Shown in pieces: positions 31,355 through 41,249 of a stretch of DNA of 64,000 nucleotides (the first letter of the stretch is position 1; every line of letters begins with the position of its first letter). The notes beneath the pieces are model-generated. The model saw nothing but the letters and a program-made list of their open reading frames with translations. It was not told the DNA's origin and did no database searches. The stretch is from Sulfuritortus calidifontis. GTDB lineage: Bacteria; Pseudomonadota; Gammaproteobacteria; Burkholderiales; Thiobacillaceae. The DNA lies in assembly GCF_003967275.1 (NCBI RefSeq), contig NZ_AP018721.1:1302001-1366000 (forward strand), in the 5' to 3' direction. The position numbers and the translations under genes are program-made.

Positions 31355-34059
31355 TGGCAAGCAATCGTGCCCAAATCCTGATCAGTGCCGTCGACCAGAC
31401 CAAGACCGCTTTCGACTCGATCAAGCGGGGCCTGGGTGGCCTGACCGATACCGCCAAGAGCGTCAACGGCGTGCTGGCCAACCTCGGGGTGGGCGTTTCG
31501 CTGGCGGGCATCGGGGCCATGATCAAGTCCAGCATCGATTCGGCGGATGCGCTGGACGAGATGGCGCAGCGTACCGGCATTGCCGTCGAATCGCTGTCGC
31601 TGCTGGTGCCTGCTGCCGAGTTGTCGGCGGTGTCCACCGAGAAGTTCGAAGCCGGGCTCAAGAAGCTGGCCACCGGCATGCTGGAGGCCGCGACCGGCTC
31701 GGAGGCGTCGGCACAGAACTTCGAAGCGCTGGGTGTGGCTGTCCAGAACCAGGACGGCACCCTACGCGACAGCGAACAGGTATTGCTGGATCTGGCCGAC
31801 CGCTTCCAGGCCATGCCCGATGGCGCTGAGAAAGCGGCTTTGGCTGTCGATATCTTCGGCAAAGCCGGTGCGGAGATGATCCCCTTCCTGAACCAAGGGC
31901 GGGAGGGCATTGGTGCGCTGAAGCAGGAGGCGGCTGAACTCGGGTTGCAGTTGTCCGCTGACACCGCCGCACAGGCGGGCAATTTCAACGACGCGCTCGA
32001 CAAGCTGAAGCTGGCCACCCAGAGCATCGGCAACCAGATCATCGCGTCCTTGCTGCCCGCCCTGAACGATATGGCCGGTGGCATGGTCGAGTCGGCCAAG
32101 CAAGGCGGCACACTGCGCGCGATCCTGGATGGCGTGGTGCTGGTGCTCAAGACCCTTGCACTGGGTGCCGCCACCGTTGGCAAGGCCTTCGTCGCCTTGG
32201 GCGAGGCCATTGGTGCCGGTGTGGCGGCGGCGGTCGAGGCGCTCAAGGGCAACACCGATGGGGCCAAGGCCATTATTGCCGACCTCAAAGGCAATCTGGT
32301 CAAACGGCTGGATGAACTGGCGTCCTTCCGTGACAGCCTGTTCGACCCCAAGCCCATCGAGGTCAAGGCACCCAAGATCCAGGCCGATCCGGAACTGCTG
32401 CAACGCCTGACCAAGCCCAAGGCCGTCAAGCCAGCGCAGGACACGACCGGCGCGCAAACCACGCTGATAAAAGCGCAGCTGGACGCCGAGTTCGCCCTGC
32501 TCAAAGACGGCCTGACCCGACAGCAAGCCGCGCTGGATGCGGCACTCGAGGATCGTCTGATCTCGGTGCGCGACTACTACACGCAGAAAACCGCCATCGA
32601 GCAGCGCGAGATCGATGCCGAGATCGCGCGCAGGCAGCAGGAACTCGCTCGCAGCCAGGCGATGGTTCGCAGCAGCACATCCGAGAACGAACGCCTGCGT
32701 GCCAAGGCCGAAGTGGCCAAGGCGGAAGCCGACCTCATCACGCTCAATAACCGGCGCACGGACATCGAGCAGGCCAATGCCCGTAAAGCAGCGCAAGCCG
32801 AGCGCGAGCTGGCCGACGCCTTGGCGCAGGCGCGTGAGGAACTGGCGCAGATCACCGGCACAGCCACCGATGCCGACCGGCAGGCGGCCATAGCGCGCAG
32901 CTACCGCGATCTGCGGGCGCGACTGGCGGCAGAGAGTGATGCTGACGGCGTGTCGCTCGTTGATCGGCTCATCAATGTGAAGGCTGCACAGGCCAATCTG
33001 GCGGCGCTCGAAGCCCAATGGCGGCAGGTCACCGAGCGTCTGCGCAATGCGCAGGAGGCCATTCAGACCCAGCAGCAGGCCGGGCTGCTCACCGAAGCCC
33101 AGGCGCGGCGGCAGATCGTGGCGCTGCAACTGCAGTCGGCGACTGAGATGGAGCGCCTGTTGCCGACCATGCAGCAAGCTGCGCAGGCCATCGGGCCGGA
33201 TGCGGTGATTCGCGTGCAGGCGTGGCGCAATGAGCTGGATCGCACCAAGCTCACCGTCGATGAAATGGCCCCGCTGTGGAATCGCATCGGCGAGAGCTTT
33301 GGTGGTGCGCTCAACGGGATGATCACCGGCGCGCAGACCTGGCGCAGCGCGTTGGCCAGCATCTTCCAGCAGGTGGCCGATGCCTTCCTGCAGCAGATCG
33401 TGATCCAGCCCTTCCAGCAGTGGATCGCTATGCAGGCGCGGATGCTGGCGCTCAAGCTCGGTTTTATCCAGCAGGAGCAAACCGTCGATGCAGCAGCCAG
33501 CGCCGCCAAGGTCGCCCAAAAGAGCGCTGAAACCACTGCCGTGGTGTCAATGGATGCCGCCAAGGCCGGTGCCGGGGCAGCCGCCTCTCAGGCTTCGATC
33601 CCCATCGTTGGGCCTGGACTGGCCATTGCCGCCATGGTGGCCATGGTGGCCGCCGTGATGGCGCTGCTCGGCAACGTGAAGAAATTTGCGGCGGGCGGTC
33701 TGGTTTCAGGGCCGGGTAGCGCCACGTCGGATTCGATCCCGGCGCGTCTGTCCGCAGGTGAGTACGTGGTGCGGGCGGCCGCCGTGCGCCAAGTCGGGGT
33801 GGCCTTCCTCGATTCCATCAACGGTTTGTCGGCAGGCCCACGTTTCAAGGGGGGCGAACTGGCCTTCGCCGCGGGCGGGCTGGTGCCGGATGTGAAAGTG
33901 CCGCCCGCGCAGCCGCAGATGAATCAGGCGGTGCGCATCGTCAACGCGGTCGATCCGGGCGTCACCCACGACCACCTGCAGTCGCCTGCCGGAGAGAAAG
34001 TCATCGTCAACATCATCGGGCGCAATGCACGTGCCATCCGTGCGGCGCTGCAAGGGTAA
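31354..34059 (+). CDS. Tape measure protein
   Basis: A 901-residue tail length-determining protein. The start is MASNRAQILISAVDQTKTAF followed by VNGVLANLGVGVSLAGIGAM. A long helical coiled-coil region (residues about 370-600, for example QREIDAEIARRQQELARSQA) is followed by LNGMITGAQTWRSALASIFQ, a hydrophobic stretch IVGPGLAIAAMVAMVAAVMA near residue 760, and the C-terminal FAAGGLVSGPGSATSDSIPA repeated in part (FAAGGLVPDVKV). All are typical of tape measures. The ATG at 31354 overlaps the previous stop. Confidence 0.92.
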   Translation: MASNRAQILISAVDQTKTAFDSIKRGLGGLTDTAKSVNGVLANLGVGVSLAGIGAMIKSSIDSADALDEMAQRTGIAVESLSLLVPAAELSAVSTEKFEAGLKKLATGMLEAATGSEASAQNFEALGVAVQNQDGTLRDSEQVLLDLADRFQAMPDGAEKAALAVDIFGKAGAEMIPFLNQGREGIGALKQEAAELGLQLSADTAAQAGNFNDALDKLKLATQSIGNQIIASLLPALNDMAGGMVESAKQGGTLRAILDGVVLVLKTLALGAATVGKAFVALGEAIGAGVAAAVEALKGNTDGAKAIIADLKGNLVKRLDELASFRDSLFDPKPIEVKAPKIQADPELLQRLTKPKAVKPAQDTTGAQTTLIKAQLDAEFALLKDGLTRQQAALDAALEDRLISVRDYYTQKTAIEQREIDAEIARRQQELARSQAMVRSSTSENERLRAKAEVAKAEADLITLNNRRTDIEQANARKAAQAERELADALAQAREELAQITGTATDADRQAAIARSYRDLRARLAAESDADGVSLVDRLINVKAAQANLAALEAQWRQVTERLRNAQEAIQTQQQAGLLTEAQARRQIVALQLQSATEMERLLPTMQQAAQAIGPDAVIRVQAWRNELDRTKLTVDEMAPLWNRIGESFGGALNGMITGAQTWRSALASIFQQVADAFLQQIVIQPFQQWIAMQARMLALKLGFIQQEQTVDAAASAAKVAQKSAETTAVVSMDAAKAGAGAAASQASIPIVGPGLAIAAMVAMVAAVMALLGNVKKFAAGGLVSGPGSATSDSIPARLSAGEYVVRAAAVRQVGVAFLDSINGLSAGPRFKGGELAFAAGGLVPDVKVPPAQPQMNQAVRIVNAVDPGVTHDHLQSPAGEKVIVNIIGRNARAIRAALQG

Positions 34060-34064
34060 ATCTC

Positions 34065-35120
34065 ATGGCACTTCTGTTCATCGACGGTTTCGATCACTAC
34101 GACCCGCAGGCCGTGGACAGCTTTGGCGATCCGTGGCTCGCGCGTGGCAAGGCGGCGTATCTGTCCCCGCAGGCCACCCGCATCCAGGGCCGTCGCCCGT
34201 CGTCCTATGCCCTGCGTTTGCCGGAAGGCTCTGGGGGTGGCTACGTCAAGAACCTCGACGCCACCAAGACCAGCCTGATCGTCGGGGCGGCCATTCGCGT
34301 GGCGCCGTTTGAGAACACCTACATCGAGCCGCTGCTGCTTGGCGTGCGCGACAGCACGTCACAAATCAGCCATCTCGTGAAGATCGGCGAGGACGGAAGG
34401 CTCAAGCTTTATCGCCGCCAGTCGGGCTGGGATCAGTTGATTTCCACGTCCATCGCCAGCGCGCCCGCCCGTGGCTGGCACTACGTCGAGTTGCAGGTGA
34501 CGCAGGGCACCAGCAACGGTGTGCTTTCGGTGCGCATCAACGGCATTCTGGCCATCCAGATGACCGCACAGAACACCATCCAGGGCGGGGGGCAACTGCT
34601 CACGGTGTTTGTCGGCGCGGTTCCGGGAGAGTCGAGTCCGTTGACCGTCGATGTGGATGATTTCTACATCGCCGACACATCGGGCACGATCAACAACACG
34701 TTTCTGGGTGATGTGCGGGTGGATGCGCTCAAAGCCCAGGCGAACGGCGCACTGAACCAATGGACGGTCGAAGCCGCAGCGTCGGCCTGGGAGGCGGTCA
34801 GCGATGACGACGAGGCCACGGCCATTCGCGCGGCCACTGCAGGGCTGCGCCAGTCCTTCGATATTGAGCCGCTGCCGGTGATGGCCACGCCCGCCATCCA
34901 TGGCGTCCAGCTCACGATGCTGGCGCGCAAGACCGACGCCGGTCTGGGCAAGGTCAAAGGCCTCGTGGTCAGCGGTGCACAGAGCGCCGTCAGCACTGAC
35001 GTCATCCTGCAAGAACAACTGGCCTGGCACACGGCACTCTTCGAGCGCAACCCGAACGGCAACGTGCAGTGGACGGAGGCCGCCTTCAATGCCGCTGAGT
35101 TCGGCGTGGAGTCGGCATGA
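34065..35120 (+). CDS. Phage tail protein with lectin-like fold
   Basis: A 351-residue beta-rich protein: MALLFIDGFDHYDPQAVDSF, LPEGSGGGYVKNLDATKTSL, then VKIGEDGRLKLYRRQSGWDQ and GWHYVELQVTQGTSNGVLSV, which looks like a concanavalin/LamG-type sandwich. It sits between tape measure and the distal tail proteins, where a host-contacting component is expected. No catalytic motif was seen. The next gene begins four bases before its stop. Confidence 0.72.
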   Translation: MALLFIDGFDHYDPQAVDSFGDPWLARGKAAYLSPQATRIQGRRPSSYALRLPEGSGGGYVKNLDATKTSLIVGAAIRVAPFENTYIEPLLLGVRDSTSQISHLVKIGEDGRLKLYRRQSGWDQLISTSIASAPARGWHYVELQVTQGTSNGVLSVRINGILAIQMTAQNTIQGGGQLLTVFVGAVPGESSPLTVDVDDFYIADTSGTINNTFLGDVRVDALKAQANGALNQWTVEAAASAWEAVSDDDEATAIRAATAGLRQSFDIEPLPVMATPAIHGVQLTMLARKTDAGLGKVKGLVVSGAQSAVSTDVILQEQLAWHTALFERNPNGNVQWTEAAFNAAEFGVESA

Positions 35121-36700
35121 CCGATCGCGTCGTCGTTCAAGACCTCGCGGAGGTTTCCAGCAAACCAACGCCGGGAAGCGAACTGCCCGCCTTCCAGAGT
35201 GAAGTGCTCTCGCGCGCCAGCTTCGGGGCGAGCGCAGCCAGCTTCACGCCGGAAACAGCTGTCGCTCCGCTGCCGCCCAATCTGGCGGCCAGTTTGTTCA
35301 CGGAATCCTTGGCGGGCCCCTGGCCACCCATCGATGCGCCGACATTTCTGGTCGAAGTGTTGCGCCGTGATACGGCTTCGAGCGCCATCGTCGCCACCGG
35401 TATGGATGCCTTTGGCGACCAGCCTTGGCCGGATGCGCAGCGCGGCGTGTTTGCCTTCCGTCATGATTGGATGGAGCCCCTTGTGGAACGGCTGGAGTGG
35501 CAGACCAGCGTCACACGGCTGGCCAGTGGCAACGAATCCCGTCAGGCACGCCGACGTGTACCTCGGCGCTGGCTCACCTACAAGGTGGGCAACGCCCGAC
35601 AGACCGATGCCCTGGTGGCCGACTGGCTGGCCGATCATCTCGGTCAAATGGCGCTGTGGCCGCTGCCGCAGTACGCGGTGCACCTGACCGAGCCCTGCGA
35701 ACGTGGCGCACTGGCGCTCAGCGTGACGGACGCTGACGGGCGACAGTTCGGGCCACTCTCGGCCAATGTGCATCTGACCTACGACGGGGTGCAGGGCTGG
35801 CAGGAAACGGAGAACAATGGCCGCTGGATTTTGATCATCGCCGCCGATGGCTGGCAGATCGCCCAACTTGAGCGTGTGGAAAGCGATCTGCTGTGGCTGA
35901 CGGAGCCCTTGGCACGCGCCGCTGCCGTGGGCAGCACCATCATGCCCTTGGTGTGGGGCAAGGCCATCGATCCGGCGGATCTCACGCAGTGGGTACCCGG
36001 CATGGTCGGCGGCAACATTCCCATACAGATCCAGCCTGCGCCACTGCCCGACCAGGATGTTCTCGATGACCCATGGATCGACGAGATCCCGGTCTGGCCA
36101 GATGGCAACTGGCGTGACGATCCGACAGCCGCCGCGCAGGCCTCGATCACCCGCCAAGACTTCTCGCCTGCAGATCCGTGGGCGCGCCGGGACGATCCGT
36201 GGGCGACGACAACTTTGCAGCGGCGCTATCTGGCCAGCTCACTCGATGAAATCGAACGCTGGCGGGCGCGGTTGTGGCGCACCCAAGGCCGTCTGGAGGC
36301 CTTCTGGCTGCCAGATGGCTTGGCTCCGATCCTGTGGGTGAACGTCGAAGCCGATCCCGAAGATGGCTTCCTGCGCGTGGATGGCAAAAACATCTCCGCG
36401 CGAATCTCGGATTTTTGGCATCGCCCCGCCGCCTGCTTGATCGTGCACCCAGACGGCTATCGGCAGTACGTCCTGACGGCGACCTGCCATCTGGATCAAG
36501 GCGGTGTGCTGGTGCTGCGCTCGGGACTTGAGACTCAAGTGCCCGCAGGCAGCCGCGTCATTCGCCTCGTGCGTTGCCGCCTCGACCACGACGCCATCGA
36601 CCTCTACTGGCACAGCCCGACGCTGATGGAGATCACCCTGACCGCGCGCCAGTTGCCCGAACCACGCGGCAACGACCGACAAACCTACGAGGGAGAGTAA
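35117..36700 (+). CDS. Distal tail protein
   Basis: A 527-residue protein. The N-terminal 90 residues are Pro/Ser/Ala-rich; from residue 120 there are tail-type segments DWMEPLVERLEWQTSVTRLA, RRVPRRWLTYKVGNARQTDA and, near the end, GSRVIRLVRCRLDHDAIDLY and LTARQLPEP. Such proteins precede DUF2163 genes in phages of this class and probably form the distal tail ring. No enzymatic motif was found. Confidence 0.75.
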   Translation: MTDRVVVQDLAEVSSKPTPGSELPAFQSEVLSRASFGASAASFTPETAVAPLPPNLAASLFTESLAGPWPPIDAPTFLVEVLRRDTASSAIVATGMDAFGDQPWPDAQRGVFAFRHDWMEPLVERLEWQTSVTRLASGNESRQARRRVPRRWLTYKVGNARQTDALVADWLADHLGQMALWPLPQYAVHLTEPCERGALALSVTDADGRQFGPLSANVHLTYDGVQGWQETENNGRWILIIAADGWQIAQLERVESDLLWLTEPLARAAAVGSTIMPLVWGKAIDPADLTQWVPGMVGGNIPIQIQPAPLPDQDVLDDPWIDEIPVWPDGNWRDDPTAAAQASITRQDFSPADPWARRDDPWATTTLQRRYLASSLDEIERWRARLWRTQGRLEAFWLPDGLAPILWVNVEADPEDGFLRVDGKNISARISDFWHRPAACLIVHPDGYRQYVLTATCHLDQGGVLVLRSGLETQVPAGSRVIRLVRCRLDHDAIDLYWHSPTLMEITLTARQLPEPRGNDRQTYEGE

Positions 36701-36705
36701 GCACG

Positions 36706-37494
36706 ATGAGCCAGAACCCATTGCTGGAAGTCGAGCTATACGCCTTCGCCAGCAACAGCGCGCAGTTCTATCTGACGCCGCACGAATTCGATGTTGATCT
36801 GGATGGCAACCTCTACAAGAGCCTGGCCTTGGAACGCAACGAACTGGCGTTGGGTGCTGAAGCTGCGAAGGCTGGCTTGGATCTGAAACTGCCGCCGAAC
36901 TGTGATTTAGTGCGTCACCTGCTCGCCAACTCGCTGACCGGCGACACCACCTCGATCACCCTGCGCATAGGACGGCGCGACACCTGGGGCGACTACTGGT
37001 GGATCTCCGGCACGCGCTGGATGGGCCGGGTGTTGGGCGTCGAAGTTGCTGACGATGTCGCTCGCGTTCGCTGCGAGTCGGCGCAAGTCAGTCTCAAGCG
37101 TATCGGGTTGCGGCGGCTCTACAGCCGCAAGTGTTCCCACGTGCTGTATTCGGCTGCCTGTGGTGCCTCACCCATTTCTTCCAGCGCCTTCGTGAGCAAC
37201 AGCAATGGCCGCAACGTTGATCTCGACGGTGGCACGCCCGGCAGCGTCAGTGGTGGCTTGGCCGGTGGCTGGCTGCAAACCCCGGAAGGTGCGCGCCACA
37301 TGATCGTCAATGACTACGGTGGTGGTGTGGAGTTGCTCTATCCGGTGGCCATTGAGGTCGGCACCGAGGTGCTGCTGACGGTCGGCTGCGATCACAGCAC
37401 GACCACGTGCGAGTCGCGCTTCGGCAACCTCGACAACTACGGTGGCTTTCCCGCCATCCCGAGCAAAAACCCGTTCTCGACGGGCGTGTTCTGA
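36706..37494 (+). CDS. DUF2163 / phage BR0599-like tail protein
   Basis: A 262-residue protein. N-terminal DUF2163: QNPLLEVELYAFASNSAQFY, LERNELALGAEAAKAGLDLK, DTWGDYWWISGTRWMGRVLG. The C-terminal BR0599 part has LRRLYSRKCSHVLYSAACGA and a final CDHSTTTCESRFGNLDNYGG with pocketed cysteines, probably metal-binding, and IPSKNPFSTGVF. These occur in GTA-like and siphophage tail tips. The ATG at 36706 is preceded by GGGAGAG. Confidence 0.87.
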   Translation: MSQNPLLEVELYAFASNSAQFYLTPHEFDVDLDGNLYKSLALERNELALGAEAAKAGLDLKLPPNCDLVRHLLANSLTGDTTSITLRIGRRDTWGDYWWISGTRWMGRVLGVEVADDVARVRCESAQVSLKRIGLRRLYSRKCSHVLYSAACGASPISSSAFVSNSNGRNVDLDGGTPGSVSGGLAGGWLQTPEGARHMIVNDYGGGVELLYPVAIEVGTEVLLTVGCDHSTTTCESRFGNLDNYGGFPAIPSKNPFSTGVF

Positions 37495-37512
37495 ATCCCT
37501 GGAGAAATCGCC

Positions 37513-37740
37513 ATGTGGTACCTCGTCGTCATCGTGGTGGCGGCGCTGGTTTCGGTCGCGCTCGCGCCGAAACCGCCCGAGCCCAAACCGGCATCGCTGT
37601 CCGACGTCGATGCCCCAACCGCAGAAGAAGGCAGACCGATTCCCGTCGTGTTCGGCACCGTGCTGCTGCGCGGGGCCAACGTCGTCTGGTACGGCGATCT
37701 GGAAGCCGAACCAATCCGCAAAAAAGGAGGTAAGAAATGA
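37513..37740 (+). CDS. Small tail protein with N-terminal hydrophobic segment
   Basis: A 75-residue protein. MWYLVVIVVAALVSVALAPK is a hydrophobic helix, followed by a Pro-rich stretch and EEGRPIPVVFGTVLLRGANV, a motif shared with tail tip (gpI/GTA) proteins. It overlaps the next small gene by four bases. Probably a tail tip accessory; the hydrophobic helix may be involved in membrane contact. Confidence 0.72.
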   Translation: MWYLVVIVVAALVSVALAPKPPEPKPASLSDVDAPTAEEGRPIPVVFGTVLLRGANVVWYGDLEAEPIRKKGGKK

Positions 37741-37949
37741 GTACGGATGTGATCGTCACCATCGACGATGTGCGCGCCGTTGGCCTGTGCGTGAACGGCA
37801 CGCGGGTCTGGTTCGCGCGCCACGACCTGGACTTCCGCGCCTTTCTGCGTGACGGCTACGCTGCCGACACCTTACTGGCCACGGGCGACGCGATGGCGTT
37901 GCGGGTGGTGCAGTACGCCCGTGCGCAACAACGGATGGAGCGCGACTGA
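37737..37949 (+). CDS. Small tail accessory protein
   Basis: A 70-residue protein, MSTDVIVTIDDVRAVGLCVN with GTRVWFARHDLDFRAFLRDG. ATGA overlaps link it to both neighbours. Genes of this size lie just before the large tail-tip gene in related phages. No known function. Confidence 0.7.
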   Translation: MSTDVIVTIDDVRAVGLCVNGTRVWFARHDLDFRAFLRDGYAADTLLATGDAMALRVVQYARAQQRMERD

Positions 37950-40222
37950 TGGGTGGCCGCAGTAAGAAGCAGACCGTCGGCTACCGCTATCGGATGGGGC
38001 TGCATCTGGCCCTGTGCCAGGGGCCCGTCGATGCCGTGCAGGAAATCCAGATGGGCGACCGTACCGCATGGGGGAATGCTGAACGTGTGCCGCTGTCCAG
38101 CGGGCACGGGCTGACCAGCCTCTCGATCAACAAGCCCACGCTGTTTGGCGGCGACGAGCGTGAAGGCGGCGTGGTCGGCACCATCGATGTGCTGTCGGGT
38201 CATGCCGGACAAGGACGCAACGACTACCTGATGAGCCGCCTCGGCGGCTCCATTCCGGCATTCCGGGGCGTGCTGTCGCTGGTGGCGCGCAAGATCCTGT
38301 TCGCGGCCAACAACCCGTACATCAAGCCTTGGGCGGTGCGCGTGCGGCGCTTCACGGCGGGTTGGACGGGCGAGCCCTGGATGCCCTGGAACGCCGAAGT
38401 CCGTGCCTGGGATAACAATCAGGGCCGCGAGATCAGTGTCGGCATGAACCCAGCCCACATCCTGGTGCAATGCCTGACCGATCCGCACTGGGGCATGGGC
38501 TACCCGCAGGACAGCATCGGCTGGAGCTTCTGGAATGCAGCATGGGCCCTGTCGAGCGAGGGCTTCGGCCTCAATCTGATCTGGACGCGCCAGCAGCCCA
38601 TCGAGAGCTTCATCAGTCAGGTCATCGACCACATCGGCGGCATCCTCTACACCGACCCTGAGCAGGGCACGTTTGAGCTCAAGCTGCTGCGCGACGACTA
38701 TTGGATCGACAGCCTGCCGCAGTTGGGGCCGGACGAGATCGTGCGGCTGGAACGCTTCGAGCGTGCCCAGTGGGGCGAGCTGCCCAACGAACTGACCGTG
38801 GTCTACACCGACTGGCAAACCGGCGGTGATGCCACCGTCACGGTCGAGAACCTGGCCGCCATCCAGTTGCAAGGCGGCGTGATCAATCAACGCCGCGACT
38901 ACCCGGGTGTGAACTACGGGCCGCTGGCCGCGCGTCTGGCCTTGCGTGACCTGCGCGCCTTGGGTTCGCCCCTGGCCCGGATGAGTCTGACGGTAGCGCG
39001 CGACACGCTGGAGCGTGCGCCGCTGCCGGGCGACGTGTTCCTGCTGAACTGGCCACGCTTAGGGCTAGACCAGATGGTGGTGCGCGTGACCGGCATCGAC
39101 ACCGGCACGCTGGGGTCATCTGAGTGGCGCATCGAGGCGATGGAAGATGTGTTCGGGATGAGCAACACCGTGCTGTCGCCTCCGCCACCACAGATCGAGG
39201 AGCCGACCATGGAGCCTTTGCCGCCTGCGTTGGTGCTGGCGGTGGAAATTCCGTACTGGGAACTGGCGCGCACCTTGTCACGAGCCGAACTGGACTACCT
39301 GACCGACACCGATGCTGCGCTTGGCGCATTGTCCGCAGTGGGTGGTGCGGGCCAGCTCAATTGGCAGCTCGCCACCGGTGCCTCAGCCAGTGATATCGCC
39401 AGTGTGGCCAGCGAGGACTACGCGCCACTTCTCACGATCGATGTGGCGCTGCCTGCCAGTGAGGCTGTTGCCGTCGGTGTGCCAGTGACCGCCATCAGTC
39501 AGCCGGAAAGGCTGACCGTGGGCGACTATGCCTATCTGGTCGATGGCAGCGGTGCAATCCGCGAAGCCGTCGCTGTCCTTGACTTCGATACGGCTGCGGC
39601 CACCGTTGTCCTTGCACGCGGCGTACTCGACACCACACCCCAAGCACATGCCTCGGGGACTCGGTTGATCGGTGTCGGCGAATGGCTGGCGTCGGAAGGC
39701 GCGGAGCGCGCCCCGGGCGAGTCGGTGTTCGTAGGCGCGATCCCGCGCACATCGACCGATCAGGGCGATTCTGTGCTGGCCGCCAATGGGCAGCCGATCG
39801 TGCTGACCGGTCGGCAGGCTTTGCCGTATCCACCCGGTCGTATCCGCCTCAATGGCCAGATCGAGCCTGTCGTGGTGGCCGGTGACCTCACCGTCACGTG
39901 GGCCCATCGCGACCGCACGCAGCAGACCGCCTACCTCGTGCAGCAAGACGAGGGCGACATCGGGCCGGAGCTGGGCGTGACCTACACGGTGCGCATCCGC
40001 AATCGCAGCAACGTGCTGGTTCGTACTGAGACGGGGCTGCTCGGCACCACTTACCTGTGGACGGCAGCAGTGGGCGCGCTGGATGCCGGTGCGCTGGGTG
40101 ACCGCATCACGGTGGAGATCAGTGCCGAGCGCGATGGTTTGAGCAGCTGGCAGCCGCAGGTGCGGGTCATGGATCGCGCGGGCTACGGCCTGCGCTGGGG
40201 ACAGTATTGGGGAGGTGTGTGA
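37949..40222 (+). CDS. Tail tip / host-attachment protein (GTA-like)
   Basis: A 757-residue protein with the phage tail-tip (GTA orfg-15-like) layout: MGGRSKKQTVGYRYRMGLHL, PVDAVQEIQMGDRTAW, then NDYLMSRLGGSIPAFRGVLS, HILVQCLTDPHWGMGYPQDS and NELTVVYTDWQTGGDATVTV. The C-terminal third is beta-rich and may contain fibronectin-like folds (TYTVRIRNRSNVLVRTETGL). It would form the baseplate or tip that contacts the host. No catalytic motif recognised. Confidence 0.85.
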   Translation: MGGRSKKQTVGYRYRMGLHLALCQGPVDAVQEIQMGDRTAWGNAERVPLSSGHGLTSLSINKPTLFGGDEREGGVVGTIDVLSGHAGQGRNDYLMSRLGGSIPAFRGVLSLVARKILFAANNPYIKPWAVRVRRFTAGWTGEPWMPWNAEVRAWDNNQGREISVGMNPAHILVQCLTDPHWGMGYPQDSIGWSFWNAAWALSSEGFGLNLIWTRQQPIESFISQVIDHIGGILYTDPEQGTFELKLLRDDYWIDSLPQLGPDEIVRLERFERAQWGELPNELTVVYTDWQTGGDATVTVENLAAIQLQGGVINQRRDYPGVNYGPLAARLALRDLRALGSPLARMSLTVARDTLERAPLPGDVFLLNWPRLGLDQMVVRVTGIDTGTLGSSEWRIEAMEDVFGMSNTVLSPPPPQIEEPTMEPLPPALVLAVEIPYWELARTLSRAELDYLTDTDAALGALSAVGGAGQLNWQLATGASASDIASVASEDYAPLLTIDVALPASEAVAVGVPVTAISQPERLTVGDYAYLVDGSGAIREAVAVLDFDTAAATVVLARGVLDTTPQAHASGTRLIGVGEWLASEGAERAPGESVFVGAIPRTSTDQGDSVLAANGQPIVLTGRQALPYPPGRIRLNGQIEPVVVAGDLTVTWAHRDRTQQTAYLVQQDEGDIGPELGVTYTVRIRNRSNVLVRTETGLLGTTYLWTAAVGALDAGALGDRITVEISAERDGLSSWQPQVRVMDRAGYGLRWGQYWGGV

Positions 40223-40830
40223 TGGAAGCGCCAATGGAACCACGCATCGATGTTCATCTGCTCACCCTGCACGAGTCTGCCGAATGGCGTGAGGCCTGTA
40301 TCGCCAGCCTCGACGACGCACCGATCCAGTTGCACGTTTTGCCCGGCATTCCAGGCCGTATCGGTGAGGCTCGCGCAGCAGGTTATGCGCAAGGCACGCT
40401 GCCGCTGGTGTCCTTTGTCGATCCCGATGATTTGTACGAAGCCAGTGCCTTCACACAACTGGCCGATGCGCTGGATGCCTGCCCGCAGGCCGTGATGGCC
40501 TACACCGACGAAGCACTGACCGACGAGAACGGCCACGACATCGCGGTGCGGCGTCTGGCCTACAGCCGTTGGCAGCACGCCAACAGCGCCAGCCACGTTC
40601 ACGGCCTGATCGTGATGCGCCGATCTGCCGTGGAAGCCGTGCTCAAGGAAACCACCGACCTCAACAACTTTGCTGACTGGCTGTTGACCCTGCTGGTGGC
40701 CAAACGCGGCGGCGTGCTGTACCTGCCTATCGTCGGGCGTCACTGGCGGCAGCACCCGCAGCAAAGCCACCGCACCGGCGACCCAGAAGCCGTCCGGCGC
40801 ATTCGCAAAGCATCGAACCTCTGGAGATAG
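40222..40830 (+). CDS. Glycosyltransferase-like protein in tail module
   Basis: A 202-residue GT-A-like protein: PRIDVHLLTLHESAEWREAC, a strand LVSFVDPDDLYEASAFTQLA (a DxD-like DPDD typical of GT2 enzymes) and VMAYTDEALTDENGHDIAVR. The C-terminus has VLYLPIVGRHWRQHPQQS. There is no membrane segment. It starts within the stop of the tail-tip gene, so it is cotranslated with tail genes. It may glycosylate a tail or capsid protein, or a host surface glycan to exclude other phages. Confidence 0.75.
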   Translation: MEAPMEPRIDVHLLTLHESAEWREACIASLDDAPIQLHVLPGIPGRIGEARAAGYAQGTLPLVSFVDPDDLYEASAFTQLADALDACPQAVMAYTDEALTDENGHDIAVRRLAYSRWQHANSASHVHGLIVMRRSAVEAVLKETTDLNNFADWLLTLLVAKRGGVLYLPIVGRHWRQHPQQSHRTGDPEAVRRIRKASNLWR

Positions 40831-40833
40831 ACC

Positions 40834-41184
40834 ATGTCATCGACCGACCCGAACCTTGGGCTCAACTACGGCTGGACGCTCGGCGAGAGCGGCTGGGACA
40901 CCGGCATGGACGCCAACCTCAAGCGCCTCGGCGCGGTGGTTGGGCTGTCCGTGAAAGACCGCGACCTGACCACACCACCGGCCAGCCCCGCCAACGGCGA
41001 CCGCTACATCGTGCCTGCGGCTGCCACGGGCGTGTGGGCGGGAAAAACCAACCAGATCGCGGTGCGCATTGCCGATGCCTGGGAGTACCACTCGCCCAAG
41101 ATTGGCTGGCTTTGCTACATCGAGGACGAGGCCAAGCTCTCGGCCTACAAGTCCACCGGCTGGAGCGCAGGCCTCGCCATCTGA
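40834..41184 (+). CDS. DUF2793 domain protein
   Basis: A 116-residue protein, DPNLGLNYGWTLGESGWDTG followed by TTPPASPANGDRYIVPAAAT and GVWAGKTNQIAVRIADAWEY, the DUF2793 signature. DUF2793 proteins occur at the end of tail modules in phages and GTA-like elements, probably as fibre or tip subunits. A terminator follows at 41208. Confidence 0.87.
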   Translation: MSSTDPNLGLNYGWTLGESGWDTGMDANLKRLGAVVGLSVKDRDLTTPPASPANGDRYIVPAAATGVWAGKTNQIAVRIADAWEYHSPKIGWLCYIEDEAKLSAYKSTGWSAGLAI

Positions 41185-41207
41185 TTTCCCATCTTCGTAC
41201 CCACCAG

Positions 41208-41230
41208 AAACCCGCCCACGAGGCGGGTTT
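41208..41230 (+). terminator. Hairpin after the tail operon
   Basis: AAACCCGCC (41208-41216), loop CACGA, GGCGGGTTT (41222-41230): a perfect nine-base stem followed by CGCATTTCT. The T tail is weak but present; it separates tail genes from the lysis cassette. Confidence 0.75.
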
Positions 41231-41249
41231 CGCATTTCTGGAGACTGCT

